36,074 bases of DNA from Actinobacteria bacterium casp-actino8. GTDB taxonomy: Bacteria; Actinomycetota; Acidimicrobiia; Acidimicrobiales; Ilumatobacteraceae. The position numbers were made by a program, and so were the translations under genes. Of the stretch, positions 20,946 to 30,016 are shown piece by piece. The stretch covers positions 1-36,074 of the forward strand of contig LFFH01000001.1 of assembly GCA_001510455.1 (NCBI GenBank), given 5' to 3'. Each line of letters starts with the position of its first letter. The stretch's first letter is position 1. The notes below the pieces were generated by a model. The model was not told where the DNA came from, ran no database searches, and was given only the letters and a program-made list of their open reading frames with translations.

Positions 20946-23147
20946 TCAATTCAGGATTCGGGAGGCGTCGTAGACGCCATCGATCCGCTTGATGGTTCGG
21001 ATAACACTCTCGAGATGGCCGGCGTCGGCCAGCTCGAACTCGAACCGCATCTTGGCGATTCGATCGTTTCCGGTGTGTGTACTGCAGGCGACGATGTTCA
21101 CGTGTTGTTCCGAGAGGGCGTTGGCGACATCGCGCAAGAGTCGCGAGCGATCGAGGGCCATGACTTCGACCGCGGCACGAAAGACCGTTTCGGCCGAAGA
21201 TCCGTCCCATTCGACGTCGACGATTCGGGCCGCTTGATCAGCGGCCAATGATTCGGCATTCGAACAGTCGGATCGGTGAACACTGACACCACGACCCCGT
21301 GTGAGAAAGCCGATGATCTCGTCTCCGGGTACCGGGGTGCAACACTTGGAGAGTCGAACCACCGTGTCGTCGAAACCTTCGACATGGACGCCGTTGCGAG
21401 AACCGGAACGGTGGAGCTCGTTCGGATGCAGGACGGACATCGTCATGGCGGAATCCGGATCGGTCCGGAAGCGAACGGCGATCTTCTGGGCGATGGTGCT
21501 CGCTCCGAGATGACCTTCTCCGATGGCGGCGAACAACGCTTCGGCGTCGACCAGACCACTCGCCAACGCTTCGTCGACCACGTGCCGACTGGCGAGCACC
21601 TGGTTGGCGGGAAGGCGGTTGGTTCGTAGCTCGCGGGTCAACTCCTCGCGGCCGTTCTCGATCGCGTCCTCTTGCCGCTCTCGCGAGAACCACTGTTTGA
21701 TCTTGTTGCGGGCGCGTGGTGTCGCCACGAAATCGACCCACTCCTTCGACGGGCTCGCGGTGTCGACCTTGGACGTGAAGATCTCGCAGGTGTCGCCGGA
21801 CCGCAGGCGATGGTCGAGAGGAACGAGACGGCCGTTGACGCGAGCACCGATGCAGGCGTTACCGATCTCGGTGTGGACCGAGTAAGCGAAATCGACGGGA
21901 CAGGACTCGGGGGGAAGGGCGATGACTCGGCCCTTCGGAGTGAAAACGAAGATCTCGTCCTGATCGAGGTCGGTCTTCAGGTTTTCCATGAACTGAGTCG
22001 GATCGGCCACATCGCTCTGCCAGTCGATGATTCGGTTCAGCCAGTCGATGTCCGGTGTCTCGCCCCCCGCCTTGTACGCCCAATGGGCGGCCACTCCCCA
22101 CTCGGCTCGCTGGTGCATCTCACGAGTCCGGATCTGGATCTCGAGCGGTTTGCCGTCGGGTCCGATCACGGTGGTGTGGAGACTCTGGTAGAGATTGAAC
22201 TTCGGCATGGCCACGTAGTCCTTGAATCGACCCACGACGGGACGCCAATGACCATGGATGCATCCGAGAGCGGCGTAACAGTCCTTGACGGAGTCGACGA
22301 CGACTCTGACCGCCACGAGGTCGAAGATCTCGTCGAAGTCCTTACCGCGCTGGATCATCTTCTCGTAGATGCTCCAGAGGTGTTTGCCGCGGCCGGTGAC
22401 ATCGGCCGAGATGTTGAGATCGGCCAGCTTCGATCGCACGTCGGCCATGGCTCGCGCGAGGTAGAGGTCCCGTTCCGGGCTTCGACTCGTCACGAGATGA
22501 TCGAGTTCGGCGTAGCGCTTCGGGTAGAGCGACGCGAACGACAGATCCTCGAGCTGTTGCTTGAGGCCCTGCATGCCGAGACGGTGAGCAAGGGGCGCGT
22601 AGATCTCGAGTGTCTCGTTGGCGATACGGCGCTGCTTGTCGACCGGCATGGCCGCAATGGTGCGCATGTTGTGGAGTCGGTCGGCCAACTTGATGATCAG
22701 GACTCGCAGGTCCTTGGCCATGGCCACGAGCATCTTGCGCATGGTTGCGGCCTGTTGGGCCTCCTTGGAGTCGAATTGAATTCGCTCGAGTTTGGTGACT
22801 CCATCGACGATCGCTGCGACTTCGGCTCCGAACTCTCGCTCGACGTCGGCAATGGTGATCTCGGTGTCTTCGACGGCGTCGTGAAGGAGAGCAGCGACGA
22901 TCGTCGTCTCGTCGAGGCCGATGTCGGCCACGATCTTGGCCACGGCGATCGGGTGACTGATGTAGCTCTCCCCGCTCCGACGGGTCTGGTCGGCGTGCGC
23001 GAGACGGGCGACGTCGAACGCCTTGACCATCGCACTGCCGGATTCCTTCGGGTGCCGACGGCGATACGACGTGAGGATCGGTGTCACATGGTCGTCGATC
23101 GGCCCGTGTTGCCGACGCCAGGGAATGAGTCGGGTGACGGTGGACAT
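20946..23147 (-). CDS. rel: Bifunctional (p)ppGpp synthetase/hydrolase Rel
   Basis: 733 aa from the ATG at 23147. HD hydrolase domain with H65 (SYISHPIAVAK) and LLHDAVEDTE (H89, D90, E93, D94), an intact HDxxED. Synthetase domain with GRGKHLWSIYEKMIQRGKD, GRFKDYVAMPKFNLYQSLHTT and EIQIRTREMHQRAEWGVAAHWAYK. The RxKD motif is RGKD (267-270), the charge pattern of bifunctional Rel rather than synthetase-only RelA (ExDD). TGS domain at about 385-445 (EIFVFTPKGRVIALP), a zinc-finger-like region with LSKCCTPVPGDEIIGF, and a C-terminal ACT domain. It controls the stringent response. It starts 2 nt after the apt stop. Confidence 0.97.
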   Translation of the reverse strand: MSTVTRLIPWRRQHGPIDDHVTPILTSYRRRHPKESGSAMVKAFDVARLAHADQTRRSGESYISHPIAVAKIVADIGLDETTIVAALLHDAVEDTEITIADVEREFGAEVAAIVDGVTKLERIQFDSKEAQQAATMRKMLVAMAKDLRVLIIKLADRLHNMRTIAAMPVDKQRRIANETLEIYAPLAHRLGMQGLKQQLEDLSFASLYPKRYAELDHLVTSRSPERDLYLARAMADVRSKLADLNISADVTGRGKHLWSIYEKMIQRGKDFDEIFDLVAVRVVVDSVKDCYAALGCIHGHWRPVVGRFKDYVAMPKFNLYQSLHTTVIGPDGKPLEIQIRTREMHQRAEWGVAAHWAYKAGGETPDIDWLNRIIDWQSDVADPTQFMENLKTDLDQDEIFVFTPKGRVIALPPESCPVDFAYSVHTEIGNACIGARVNGRLVPLDHRLRSGDTCEIFTSKVDTASPSKEWVDFVATPRARNKIKQWFSRERQEDAIENGREELTRELRTNRLPANQVLASRHVVDEALASGLVDAEALFAAIGEGHLGASTIAQKIAVRFRTDPDSAMTMSVLHPNELHRSGSRNGVHVEGFDDTVVRLSKCCTPVPGDEIIGFLTRGRGVSVHRSDCSNAESLAADQAARIVDVEWDGSSAETVFRAAVEVMALDRSRLLRDVANALSEQHVNIVACSTHTGNDRIAKMRFEFELADAGHLESVIRTIKRIDGVYDASRILN

Positions 23148-23149
23148 GG

Positions 23150-23671
23150 TCAGTACGTCAGAAGGGATTCGATCCGATGGGAGCCGAGACGGGCTCGACC
23201 ACCCAGGGCGTTCAGTTCGAGAAGGACGCCGATGCCCACCACATCGCCGCCGAGAGTTTCGACAAGACGACAGGTCGCCGCCGCAGTGCCGCCGGTGGCC
23301 AGGACGTCGTCGACGACGAGGATGCGTTCCCCCGGGTGAATCGCGTCCCGATGAACTTCGAGTTTGTCGGTGCCGTATTCGAGCTCGTATTCCTCGCGCA
23401 CCACGGCCCACGGGAGTTTGCCGGCCTTTCGCACCGGCACGAATCCGGCCGAGAGAGACACGGCGATCGGTGCTCCGAGGATGAAGCCACGTGCTTCGAT
23501 GCCGATCACTCGATCGATGTGGACGTCGGAGAAGCGCTCGGTCAGCGACGCGGTGGCGAGAGCAAGCGCTCCCCCATCTCCGAGAAGCGGTGTGATGTCA
23601 CGAAACGTGACTCCCGGCTTCGGGTAGTCGGGAATCGCCCGAATGAAATTCGGCAACGATTCGACGCTCAT
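23150..23671 (-). CDS. apt: Adenine phosphoribosyltransferase
   Basis: 173 aa. FRDITPLLGDG near the N-terminus, IGIEARGFILGAPIA, PVRKAGKLPW, and the PRPP-binding motif ILVVDDVLATGGTAAA (117-132). It salvages adenine to AMP using PRPP. It forms a tight pair with rel (2-nt gap), as in many actinobacteria. Its own -10 box overlaps the secF stop codon 6 nt upstream, so it probably starts a new transcript. Confidence 0.96.
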   Translation of the reverse strand: MSVESLPNFIRAIPDYPKPGVTFRDITPLLGDGGALALATASLTERFSDVHIDRVIGIEARGFILGAPIAVSLSAGFVPVRKAGKLPWAVVREEYELEYGTDKLEVHRDAIHPGERILVVDDVLATGGTAAATCRLVETLGGDVVGIGVLLELNALGGRARLGSHRIESLLTY

Positions 23672-23677
23672 GAGACC

Positions 23678-23683
23678 AGACTA
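23678..23683 (-). promoter_or_regulatory. -10 box of apt-rel, overlapping the secF stop codon
   Basis: TAGTCT with 6 nt (GGTCTC) to the apt ATG at 23671. Its first three bases are the TAG stop codon of secF (23681-23683), so one trinucleotide would serve as both stop codon and promoter core. Confidence 0.5.
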
Positions 23684-24811
23684 CCGACGTCGCTTCTTGC
23701 GTGGCCGAGGAGGATGAGTCAGGACGGCCGACGCCGTCTCGGACCGCCCGGCAATGGGGACGCCCTCGGTTGCCTCGACTCGCCGGGCCGCTCTTGCCCC
23801 TGTGGGAAGTCCGGAGACGACCATCGCCCGCAGTGCCTCGCCGGTGCTGTGAGCTCCGTCGAGTGATGCGAATTTGGCTTCGCGTCGCTTCAAGAGGGCC
23901 ACGAGCGGGGTAGCGACGATGAGCGACGAATAGGCGCCCGTGAGCATTCCGACCAACAGAGCGATGGCGAACTCGCGAAGGGTGACCGCTCCGAAGACTC
24001 CGGAACCGAGAATGAGGAGGGAAAGAACCGGCAACAACGAGGAGACACTGGTGTTGATGGAACGCATCAGCACCTGATTGGTGGAGACGTTCACGATGTC
24101 GGCGATCGGGACTCGAGTTCCGGAGAAGTGCTTGACGTTGTCCTGGACCTTGTCGAACACCACGATCGTGTCGTAGAGCGAATACCCGAGGATGGTGAGG
24201 AATGCGACGACGGTGGCCGGGGTGACTTCGAACTGAAGGACCGAATACACACCGACACTGATGACCACGTCGTGTGCCATGGCCGCGATGGCTGCGACGG
24301 CCATTCTCCATTCGAAGCGCCACGAGATGTAGATCGTGACGAGAACGAGAAAGATCACGAGCGCTCGGATGGCCTTCTCGGTGATCGCCCGTCCCCATGA
24401 CGAACTGACGGACGTGACCGACACGTCTTCCGATTCGACACCAGCGGTGCTCGAGAGAGCATTCTGGACCGCCTCGGTCACATCGGCTGGCTGATCGGCC
24501 ACCTGGATTCGAATGGTCTCCTCACTCGCGTTGGAGAGTTTTTGAATCTTGGCGTTGGCGGGGTCGAGGCCGTTCTCACTGAGTACCTCGCGAGCGATGT
24601 CGACGTCCATGGTCGCGGTTGCGGGCACCTGCCATGCCACACCACCTTCGAAGTCGAGGCCGAGGTCGAGGCCGCGGGCGAACAGTGAAACCACCGACAG
24701 GACGAGTAGCACCAAGGACAGGGTGAAACCACGTCGACGACGTCCGTAGAAATCGACGGCTGTCTCACCATGGAACAGGCGACCGAGCGACGAGCGATCG
24801 TTCGTGGTCAT
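23681..24811 (-). CDS. secF: Protein translocase subunit SecF
   Basis: 376 aa from the ATG at 24811, which overlaps the secD stop as ATGA. An N-terminal membrane segment (LSLVLLVLSVVSLFARG) and DLGLDFEGGVAWQV, the SecF form of the D(L/F)xGG signature, precede a periplasmic domain. The C-terminal SecD/SecF membrane block follows, with RFEWRMAVAAIAAMAHDVVISVG, TILGYSLYDTIVVFDKVQDN and NVSTNQVLMRSINTS. With SecD and YajC it pulls preproteins through SecYEG using the proton-motive force. The tail is basic (RPRKKRRR). Confidence 0.96.
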   Translation of the reverse strand: MTTNDRSSLGRLFHGETAVDFYGRRRRGFTLSLVLLVLSVVSLFARGLDLGLDFEGGVAWQVPATATMDVDIAREVLSENGLDPANAKIQKLSNASEETIRIQVADQPADVTEAVQNALSSTAGVESEDVSVTSVSSSWGRAITEKAIRALVIFLVLVTIYISWRFEWRMAVAAIAAMAHDVVISVGVYSVLQFEVTPATVVAFLTILGYSLYDTIVVFDKVQDNVKHFSGTRVPIADIVNVSTNQVLMRSINTSVSSLLPVLSLLILGSGVFGAVTLREFAIALLVGMLTGAYSSLIVATPLVALLKRREAKFASLDGAHSTGEALRAMVVSGLPTGARAARRVEATEGVPIAGRSETASAVLTHPPRPRKKRRR

Positions 24812-26424
24812 GACGTACCTCCGGCCGGAGTCTTGATGCCGAACGCTCCCCGCTGTCCGATACGACTGCTCCGAGCCACGAGCATCATGGCGGGGCGAGT
24901 GAAGAACCAGGCGACGACCAAGTCGGTCAGTGTGGCGAGACCGAGGAAGAAGGCGAAGCCTCGGACGGAACCGACGGTCAGGTACCAGAGGGTGAACGCC
25001 GCCAGCAAGGACACCGTGTCGGCAGCGACGATCGTTCTCCATGTCGACTTGAAACCGCGCTCGGCCGAATTCCGCAAGGTGCGACCGGCCTTGACTTCGT
25101 CCTTCAGCTTCTCGAAGAAGACGACGTAGGAGTCGATCGTGATGCCGACCGACACGATGATTCCGGCTGCCCCAGCCAGGCTGAGGGCGAGACCACTCGT
25201 CGCCGACAGGAACGTGATGACGTTCCAGAGAATTCCGGCCGAGACGAGAAGGCCGCCCACCACGATGACGGCGAGGGTTCGGTAGTAGAGAATCATGAAG
25301 AGCAGCACGAGGGCGATACCGATCAGACCGGCGACGACCGTGGCTCGGAGCGAGTCCTCACCCAACGTGGGAGACACGGTCTGGACGGCTTGCACTTCGA
25401 GTCGGACCGGGAGCGCTCCGCTCTTCAGCACCCGAGCGAGATCTTTGGCCTCCGACTCCTTGAAATTGCCGGTGATGTCGACTCCACCACTGAATGACGG
25501 CTGGTTGACGGTGGGGGCCGACTGGACGACTCCGTCGAGAACGATGGCCATGCGTCTCGTCGGACACGAGCCGGTTCCGCTGAAACACTGCGAGGCACCG
25601 ATGTTCCACAGGTCTTCACCGGACGAACCACGCTTCAGAGTGACCCGTACTCCCCAACCACCCTGGATGATGTCGGCCGTGGCGTCGCTGTTGAAGACCT
25701 CGCCGGTCGCGAAGGCTGGACCCAGTTGGTAGATCTCGGTTCCGTCGATGTTCTGAACGATGACGGCGGCCGTCGGGTCGTTGGGATCGCCCGAAATGGG
25801 TTGGGCGGCCACGTCGGCGAATTCGGAGGCCGGGTCGGGAACCACGGGCTCGGCATCGGCGGGTGGCGCCCCGTCGGTGTCCGGCGAGTCAGCGACGGTT
25901 GTCTCGGGGGTCGTCGTCTCCGATGACTCGTCAGGGGTCGCCCCTTCTGACGGCTCAGATGTCGTGTCGGGAGTCGTGGCACGTGGGACGGAGCGCGACG
26001 GGCCAGGAGCGGCGGTCGTCTCGGGAGACGTGTCATCCACTTCTGGTTGCGGGTTGAGGTCGGTTCCCGGGGCGATGGGGCTCGCGCTCAGAACCGGACG
26101 AAGCAGGACGGCACCGGTGACCTGGACGAGACGGATCGCCTCGTCCTGATTGTCGACGCCCGGGAGATTCACCACCACGGCTTCTCCCTGGCGGATGATC
26201 TCGGGTTCGGACACACCGAGTGCATCGACTCGCTCGCGAATTCGTTCGACGGCCACGTCGAGACTCTCGGAGTTGTAGTCCCCGACCGGTTCCTGAGTGA
26301 CCGACACTCCACCTTGCAGATCGAGACCGAGTGCGATCTCGTTACCCGCCGTCACGTTGCCCAGGAGGGCCAGCAAGACGACGACCACCAGGCCGATCAC
26401 GGATCCGGCGAGACGACGAGTCAT
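24808..26424 (-). CDS. secD: Protein translocase subunit SecD
   Basis: 538 aa. N-terminal membrane anchor (VIGLVVVVLLALLG), ALGLDLQGGVSVT signature, first periplasmic domain with RIRERVDALGVSEPEI and VVVNLPGV, then a low-complexity Thr/Ser/Pro/Glu segment at about 120-200, and the C-terminal SecD/F membrane block with ILYYRTLAVIVVGGLLVSAGI, GIIVSVGITIDSYVVFFEKL and GFKSTWRTIVAADTVSLLAA. It works with SecF in protein export. The low-complexity stretch is longer than in E. coli SecD; actinobacterial SecD proteins often have Pro/Thr-rich insertions here. It overlaps yajC and secF by 4 bp on each side. Confidence 0.96.
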   Translation of the reverse strand: MTRRLAGSVIGLVVVVLLALLGNVTAGNEIALGLDLQGGVSVTQEPVGDYNSESLDVAVERIRERVDALGVSEPEIIRQGEAVVVNLPGVDNQDEAIRLVQVTGAVLLRPVLSASPIAPGTDLNPQPEVDDTSPETTAAPGPSRSVPRATTPDTTSEPSEGATPDESSETTTPETTVADSPDTDGAPPADAEPVVPDPASEFADVAAQPISGDPNDPTAAVIVQNIDGTEIYQLGPAFATGEVFNSDATADIIQGGWGVRVTLKRGSSGEDLWNIGASQCFSGTGSCPTRRMAIVLDGVVQSAPTVNQPSFSGGVDITGNFKESEAKDLARVLKSGALPVRLEVQAVQTVSPTLGEDSLRATVVAGLIGIALVLLFMILYYRTLAVIVVGGLLVSAGILWNVITFLSATSGLALSLAGAAGIIVSVGITIDSYVVFFEKLKDEVKAGRTLRNSAERGFKSTWRTIVAADTVSLLAAFTLWYLTVGSVRGFAFFLGLATLTDLVVAWFFTRPAMMLVARSSRIGQRGAFGIKTPAGGTS

Positions 26425-26795
26425 GACGAGGAGTTGCCGTCACTCTCGTCGGGGACATCGGCTTCCGACGAAGTTTCGACCACCTTGCGGGCGACAGCAG
26501 CCCGAGAGATGCGAATCTCGACGTCATCGGCGATCGAGAGCCACACCGTGTCGCCATCGATGGCAGTGACGAACCCGTACATTCCCGATGTCGTCAGGAT
26601 CTCGTCCCCTTCGGTGATGGAACGCTGGAGATCGGCGGTCTGCCGCATGCGACGACGCTGTGGTCGGATCATGAGGAAATACATCGCGGCGCCGATGAGG
26701 CCGAAGAACACCAGGGTGAAGACGAAGCTGCCACCAGCGTTGTCGTTGGTCTCGGCGGCCGAACGTACGAGGTTGGAGACGAGGGGTGAAGGCAT
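26421..26795 (-). CDS. yajC: Preprotein translocase subunit YajC
   Basis: 124 aa. One membrane segment (about 24-43, FVFTLVFFGLIGAAMYFLMI) followed by the YajC motif RPQRRRMRQ, then ITEGDEILTTSGMYGFVTAIDGDTVWL and an acidic Ser-rich tail. It associates with SecDF. The ATG at 26795 has no Shine-Dalgarno and no -10 box at leaderless distance; a TAGCAT lies 38 nt upstream within a hairpin. The order tgt-yajC-secD-secF is conserved across distant bacteria. Confidence 0.93.
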   Translation of the reverse strand: MPSPLVSNLVRSAAETNDNAGGSFVFTLVFFGLIGAAMYFLMIRPQRRRMRQTADLQRSITEGDEILTTSGMYGFVTAIDGDTVWLSIADDVEIRISRAAVARKVVETSSEADVPDESDGNSSS

Positions 26796-26823
26796 GAGTG
26801 AGACGGAACTTTCTCGGATCTGG

Positions 26824-26852
26824 GACCGTCGGAATGCTAGTGCCGAACGGTC
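26824..26852. other. Hairpin in the tgt-yajC intergenic region
   Basis: GACCGTCGG pairs with CCG-A-ACGGTC (9 bp with one bulged A) around a 10-nt loop. It sits between the tgt stop (26883) and the yajC start (26795). No T-run follows, so it is not a classical terminator. On the minus strand the loop contains TAGCAT (26834-26839), a possible -10 box. It may be an mRNA-processing or stability element, or a promoter with dyad symmetry. Confidence 0.4.
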
Positions 26853-26882
26853 GAGTTCGGGTGGTCTTCGACGGACCGCTGG

Positions 26883-27980
26883 TCAGCCCCACACCTCGAG
26901 AACCGCCTGGCGGAACGCAGCGAAACGACCTTCGGAGATCGCCGAGCGCATTCCGTCGACGAGATGGAAGGTCCAGGCGATGTTGTGCCACGACACGAGC
27001 CGAGAGGCCGATGGTTCGTTGACCTGGAAGAGGTGTCGGAGATAGCCGATGCTGTGGCGGGAACAGACGTCGCACGGACACGCCGCGTCGAGCGGAGCCT
27101 CCGACAGGGCGTGGCGGGCGTTCTTGACGTGGACGCGCCCGGTGGACGTGAGGGCTGTTCCGTGACGACCGAGACGCGTCTGCATCACACAGTCGAACTG
27201 ATCGACACCGAGGCCGACCGCCTCGACGAGAGACGCCGGATCACCGACTCCCATGAGGTACCGAGGCCGATCGGTCGGGAGATTCTCGAGCGCCGCAGCC
27301 AGCGCCGGAACCATCTGTTCCCGGGTCTCCCCGACCGAGAGCCCCCCGATTCCGTAGCCGTCGAAATCGAGATCACTCACGATTCGCGCGCTCTCTCGTC
27401 GTCTCGACGGATCGATTCCTCCTTGGACGATGCCGAACAGGGACTGATCGGACCGGGTATGGATGGCCCGACCGCGTCTCGCCCAGGCATGGGTGCGCCG
27501 CAGGGCCTCGTCGATCACGTCGTCGGTCGAGGGCAACGGGGGGCACACATCGAGAATCATCTGGATGTCGGCTCCCAACTTCTGCTGGACGTCCACGGCG
27601 AGTTCGGGAGTGAAACGATGTGAGCTTCCGTCGTACGTGCTCTTGAAGGTCACGCCGTCGTCGTCGACCTTCGGTTCGAGAGAGAAGATCTGGAACCCGC
27701 CCGAATCGGTGAGGGTGAGACCGCGCCAGCCCGCGAAGCGACCGAGACCGCCGAAATGGGCGATGGTGTCGGCACCCGGTCGCAACATCAGGTGGTACGT
27801 GTTCCCGAGGACGATCTGTGCTCCGAGTGCTTCGTAGTCGGCAGCGCTGAGGTATTTGATCGCCCCTCGGGTTCCGACCGGCATGAAACACGGTGTGACG
27901 TAGGTGCCGCGCGCGGTGGTGGCCACACCGGTGCGAGCGGGACCGTCGGTGGCGATGGTGTCGAAGCGAACCGGAAACAT
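26883..27980 (-). CDS. tgt: tRNA-guanine transglycosylase
   Basis: 365 aa from the ATG at 27980, which shares one base with the queA stop (TGATG). TPCFMPVGTRGAIKYLS, VLGNTYHLMLRPG, LTDSGGFQIFSL (substrate pocket), GIVQGGID, GIGGLSVGE, YLMGVGDPASLVEAV, nucleophile aspartate in GVDQFDCVMQTRLGRHG, and the zinc site CPCDVC...H (before IGYLRHLFQVNE). It exchanges guanine-34 of GUN-anticodon tRNAs for preQ1 on the way to queuosine. Paired with queA. Confidence 0.97.
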   Translation of the reverse strand: MFPVRFDTIATDGPARTGVATTARGTYVTPCFMPVGTRGAIKYLSAADYEALGAQIVLGNTYHLMLRPGADTIAHFGGLGRFAGWRGLTLTDSGGFQIFSLEPKVDDDGVTFKSTYDGSSHRFTPELAVDVQQKLGADIQMILDVCPPLPSTDDVIDEALRRTHAWARRGRAIHTRSDQSLFGIVQGGIDPSRRRESARIVSDLDFDGYGIGGLSVGETREQMVPALAAALENLPTDRPRYLMGVGDPASLVEAVGLGVDQFDCVMQTRLGRHGTALTSTGRVHVKNARHALSEAPLDAACPCDVCSRHSIGYLRHLFQVNEPSASRLVSWHNIAWTFHLVDGMRSAISEGRFAAFRQAVLEVWG

Positions 27981-28999
27981 CAGTCGGCGTGCCGATCGAG
28001 GAGCATTGCGTCTCCGAACGACAGGAATCGATAATGGGAATCGAGGGCGACTTGGTACAGATCTCGCCAGCGACTCCCGATGAAGGCGTCGATCATGAGC
28101 AGCAAAGTGGTTCGGGGCAGATGGAAGTTGGTCATCATGACGTCGACTCTCTTCCATTCGTATCCACGGTGGACGAAGAGGTCGGTTCGACCCGACAGAC
28201 GGCCAGTGGTGAGAGCCGTCTCGATCGTACGCACACTCGTGGTCCCGACGGCAACGACTCTCTCGGCAGCCAGGATCCTTTCCATGGTGGGTTCGTCCAC
28301 GCGAAAGGTCTCCGTGTGGATGACGTGATCACGCGGATCGTCGACCGTCACGGGCTTGAACGTGTCGAGACCGACCACCAATTCGACGCGAGCGACGTCG
28401 ATGGACGATTCGTGCAAGCGAGTGAGCAGTTCCGGTGTGATGTGCAGGCCGGCCGTCGGTGCAGCCGATGAGGCCGGACGTCGGGAGTAGACGGTCTGGT
28501 AGCGGTCGGGGCGCTCGACGGCCGCCGTGATGTACGGGGGAAGGGGCATCTCGCCCAGGCGATCGAGCACGGACGGAACCGGTTCAAGCCCGAAGAAATC
28601 CACGATGAAGACATCGGACTCGTCGCTTCGCCCGATGAATCGAACGATCTCGTGACCGTCTCGATCGACGAGAACCTCGCCCGCCTTCAGTCGACCCCCC
28701 GGCCGCACCAGAGCCGTCCACTGGCGATCGAGGAGAGGATCGAGAACCAGGACTTCGGCGCGACCGCCGCTTCGACGGGCGAGGTGCAGACGGGCCGGCA
28801 ACACACGTGTGTCGTTCACGACCAACAGATCGCCGGCCCGAAGAAGTCCGGGCAGGTCGTGAACATGACGATGTTCGACGGCGACTCGCCCCGCCGACGT
28901 TCCCCGATCGACCAGGAGACGTGCGGCATCACGCGGCTCGCACGGTGTCTGGGCGATGCGCTCCTCGGGCAGGTCGTAGTCGAAGTCGGACGTCCGCAC
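27980..28999 (-). CDS. queA: S-adenosylmethionine:tRNA ribosyltransferase-isomerase
   Basis: 339 aa from the GTG at 28999. FDYDLPEERIAQTPCEPRD at the N-terminus, LLVVNDTRVLPARL, GEMPLPPYI, RYQTVYSRRPASSAAPTAGLHIT, GLDTFKPV and TNFHLPRTTLLLMIDAFIG are QueA hallmarks. It adds the cyclopentene ring (as epoxyqueuosine) to preQ1-tRNA using SAM. It begins 3 nt after ruvB and overlaps tgt by one base. Confidence 0.97.
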   Translation of the reverse strand: MRTSDFDYDLPEERIAQTPCEPRDAARLLVDRGTSAGRVAVEHRHVHDLPGLLRAGDLLVVNDTRVLPARLHLARRSGGRAEVLVLDPLLDRQWTALVRPGGRLKAGEVLVDRDGHEIVRFIGRSDESDVFIVDFFGLEPVPSVLDRLGEMPLPPYITAAVERPDRYQTVYSRRPASSAAPTAGLHITPELLTRLHESSIDVARVELVVGLDTFKPVTVDDPRDHVIHTETFRVDEPTMERILAAERVVAVGTTSVRTIETALTTGRLSGRTDLFVHRGYEWKRVDVMMTNFHLPRTTLLLMIDAFIGSRWRDLYQVALDSHYRFLSFGDAMLLDRHAD

Positions 29000-29002
29000 G
29001 AT

Positions 29003-30016
29003 TCAGAGAAGGCGAGGCTGCTCGGTCGGAACCGGCAAGCCGAGATGTTGCCACGCGCTCGCCATCGCGACGCGTCCCCGCGGTGTGCGAGCCAAGAGGC
29101 CTCGTTGGATGAGGAACGGTTCGTAGACGTCCTCGACGGTCTCGGGTTGCTCGCCGATCGCGATGGCAAGCGTCGAGAGCCCGACGGGTCCGCCGGAGAA
29201 CTGTTGGCACACGGTGCTCAGGATGTGTCGATCGACCTTGTCGAGTCCCGCCCCATCGACTCCGAAGACGGCCAGACCGCGATCGGCGACGCCGCCGTCG
29301 ACGAGGGCGTGCCCGTCGACCTCGGCAAAATCCCGGACCCGACGCAGGAGGCGGTTGGCAATTCGCGGCGTCCCTCGACTTCGTCGAGCGATCTCGTGGG
29401 CCCCTTCGGCAGTGATCGGCACCTGGAGTATTTCGGAGGCTCGTGAGACGATCGAGGTGAGCTCGGTGTCGTCGTAGTACTCGAGTCGGGCGACCAGGCC
29501 GAAACGGTCTCGCAACGGTCCGGTGATCATGCCGGTCCGTGTGGTGGCTCCGACCAACGTGAAACGGGGCAACGTGAGGCGAATACTGGAAGCCGCCGGA
29601 CCCTTGCCGACCACGATGTCGATCTGGAAGTCCTCCATGGCCGGGTAGAGGATCTCTTCGACCGTCCGGCTCAGTCGGTGGATCTCGTCGATGAAGAGAA
29701 CGTCGCCTTCCTCGAGGGACGTGAGGATCGCCGCCAGATCTCCGGCTCGTTCGAGCGCGGGACCCGACGTGACGTGAAGCCGTGTCCCCATCTCGGCCGC
29801 GATGATGACCGACAGAGTTGTCTTGCCGAGTCCGGGTGGGCCGGCGAACAGCAAGTGGTCGACGGCTTCGTTGCGACGACGGGCTGCTTCGAGGACGATC
29901 GACAACTTCTCGCGTAATTCGGACTGACCGACGAATTCGTCGAGTCGACGTGGCCGAAGGCCGACTTCGTCGTTCTCGTCGGGTGTGGAGCGCGGGTCGA
30001 GGAATTCGTCACGCAC
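29003..30016 (-). CDS. ruvB: Holliday junction branch-migration ATPase RuvB
   Basis: 337 aa. [19 protein letters not shown], Walker [10 protein letters not shown], Walker [17 protein letters not shown], sensor [19 protein letters not shown], arginine finger and sensor-2 region with [20 protein letters not shown], and a winged-helix C-terminus ([17 protein letters not shown]). It drives branch migration with RuvA. The GTG at 30016 overlaps the ruvA end by 8 bp. Confidence 0.97.
   Translation of the reverse strand: MRDEFLDPRSTPDENDEVGLRPRRLDEFVGQSELREKLSIVLEAARRRNEAVDHLLFAGPPGLGKTTLSVIIAAEMGTRLHVTSGPALERAGDLAAILTSLEEGDVLFIDEIHRLSRTVEEILYPAMEDFQIDIVVGKGPAASSIRLTLPRFTLVGATTRTGMITGPLRDRFGLVARLEYYDDTELTSIVSRASEILQVPITAEGAHEIARRSRGTPRIANRLLRRVRDFAEVDGHALVDGGVADRGLAVFGVDGAGLDKVDRHILSTVCQQFSGGPVGLSTLAIAIGEQPETVEDVYEPFLIQRGLLARTPRGRVAMASAWQHLGLPVPTEQPRLL

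Noticed and set aside
21672..23339. A 555-codon plus-strand frame opposite rel
   Set aside because: The rel gene accounts fully for this DNA; the antisense product has no recognisable domain, promoter or ribosome site.
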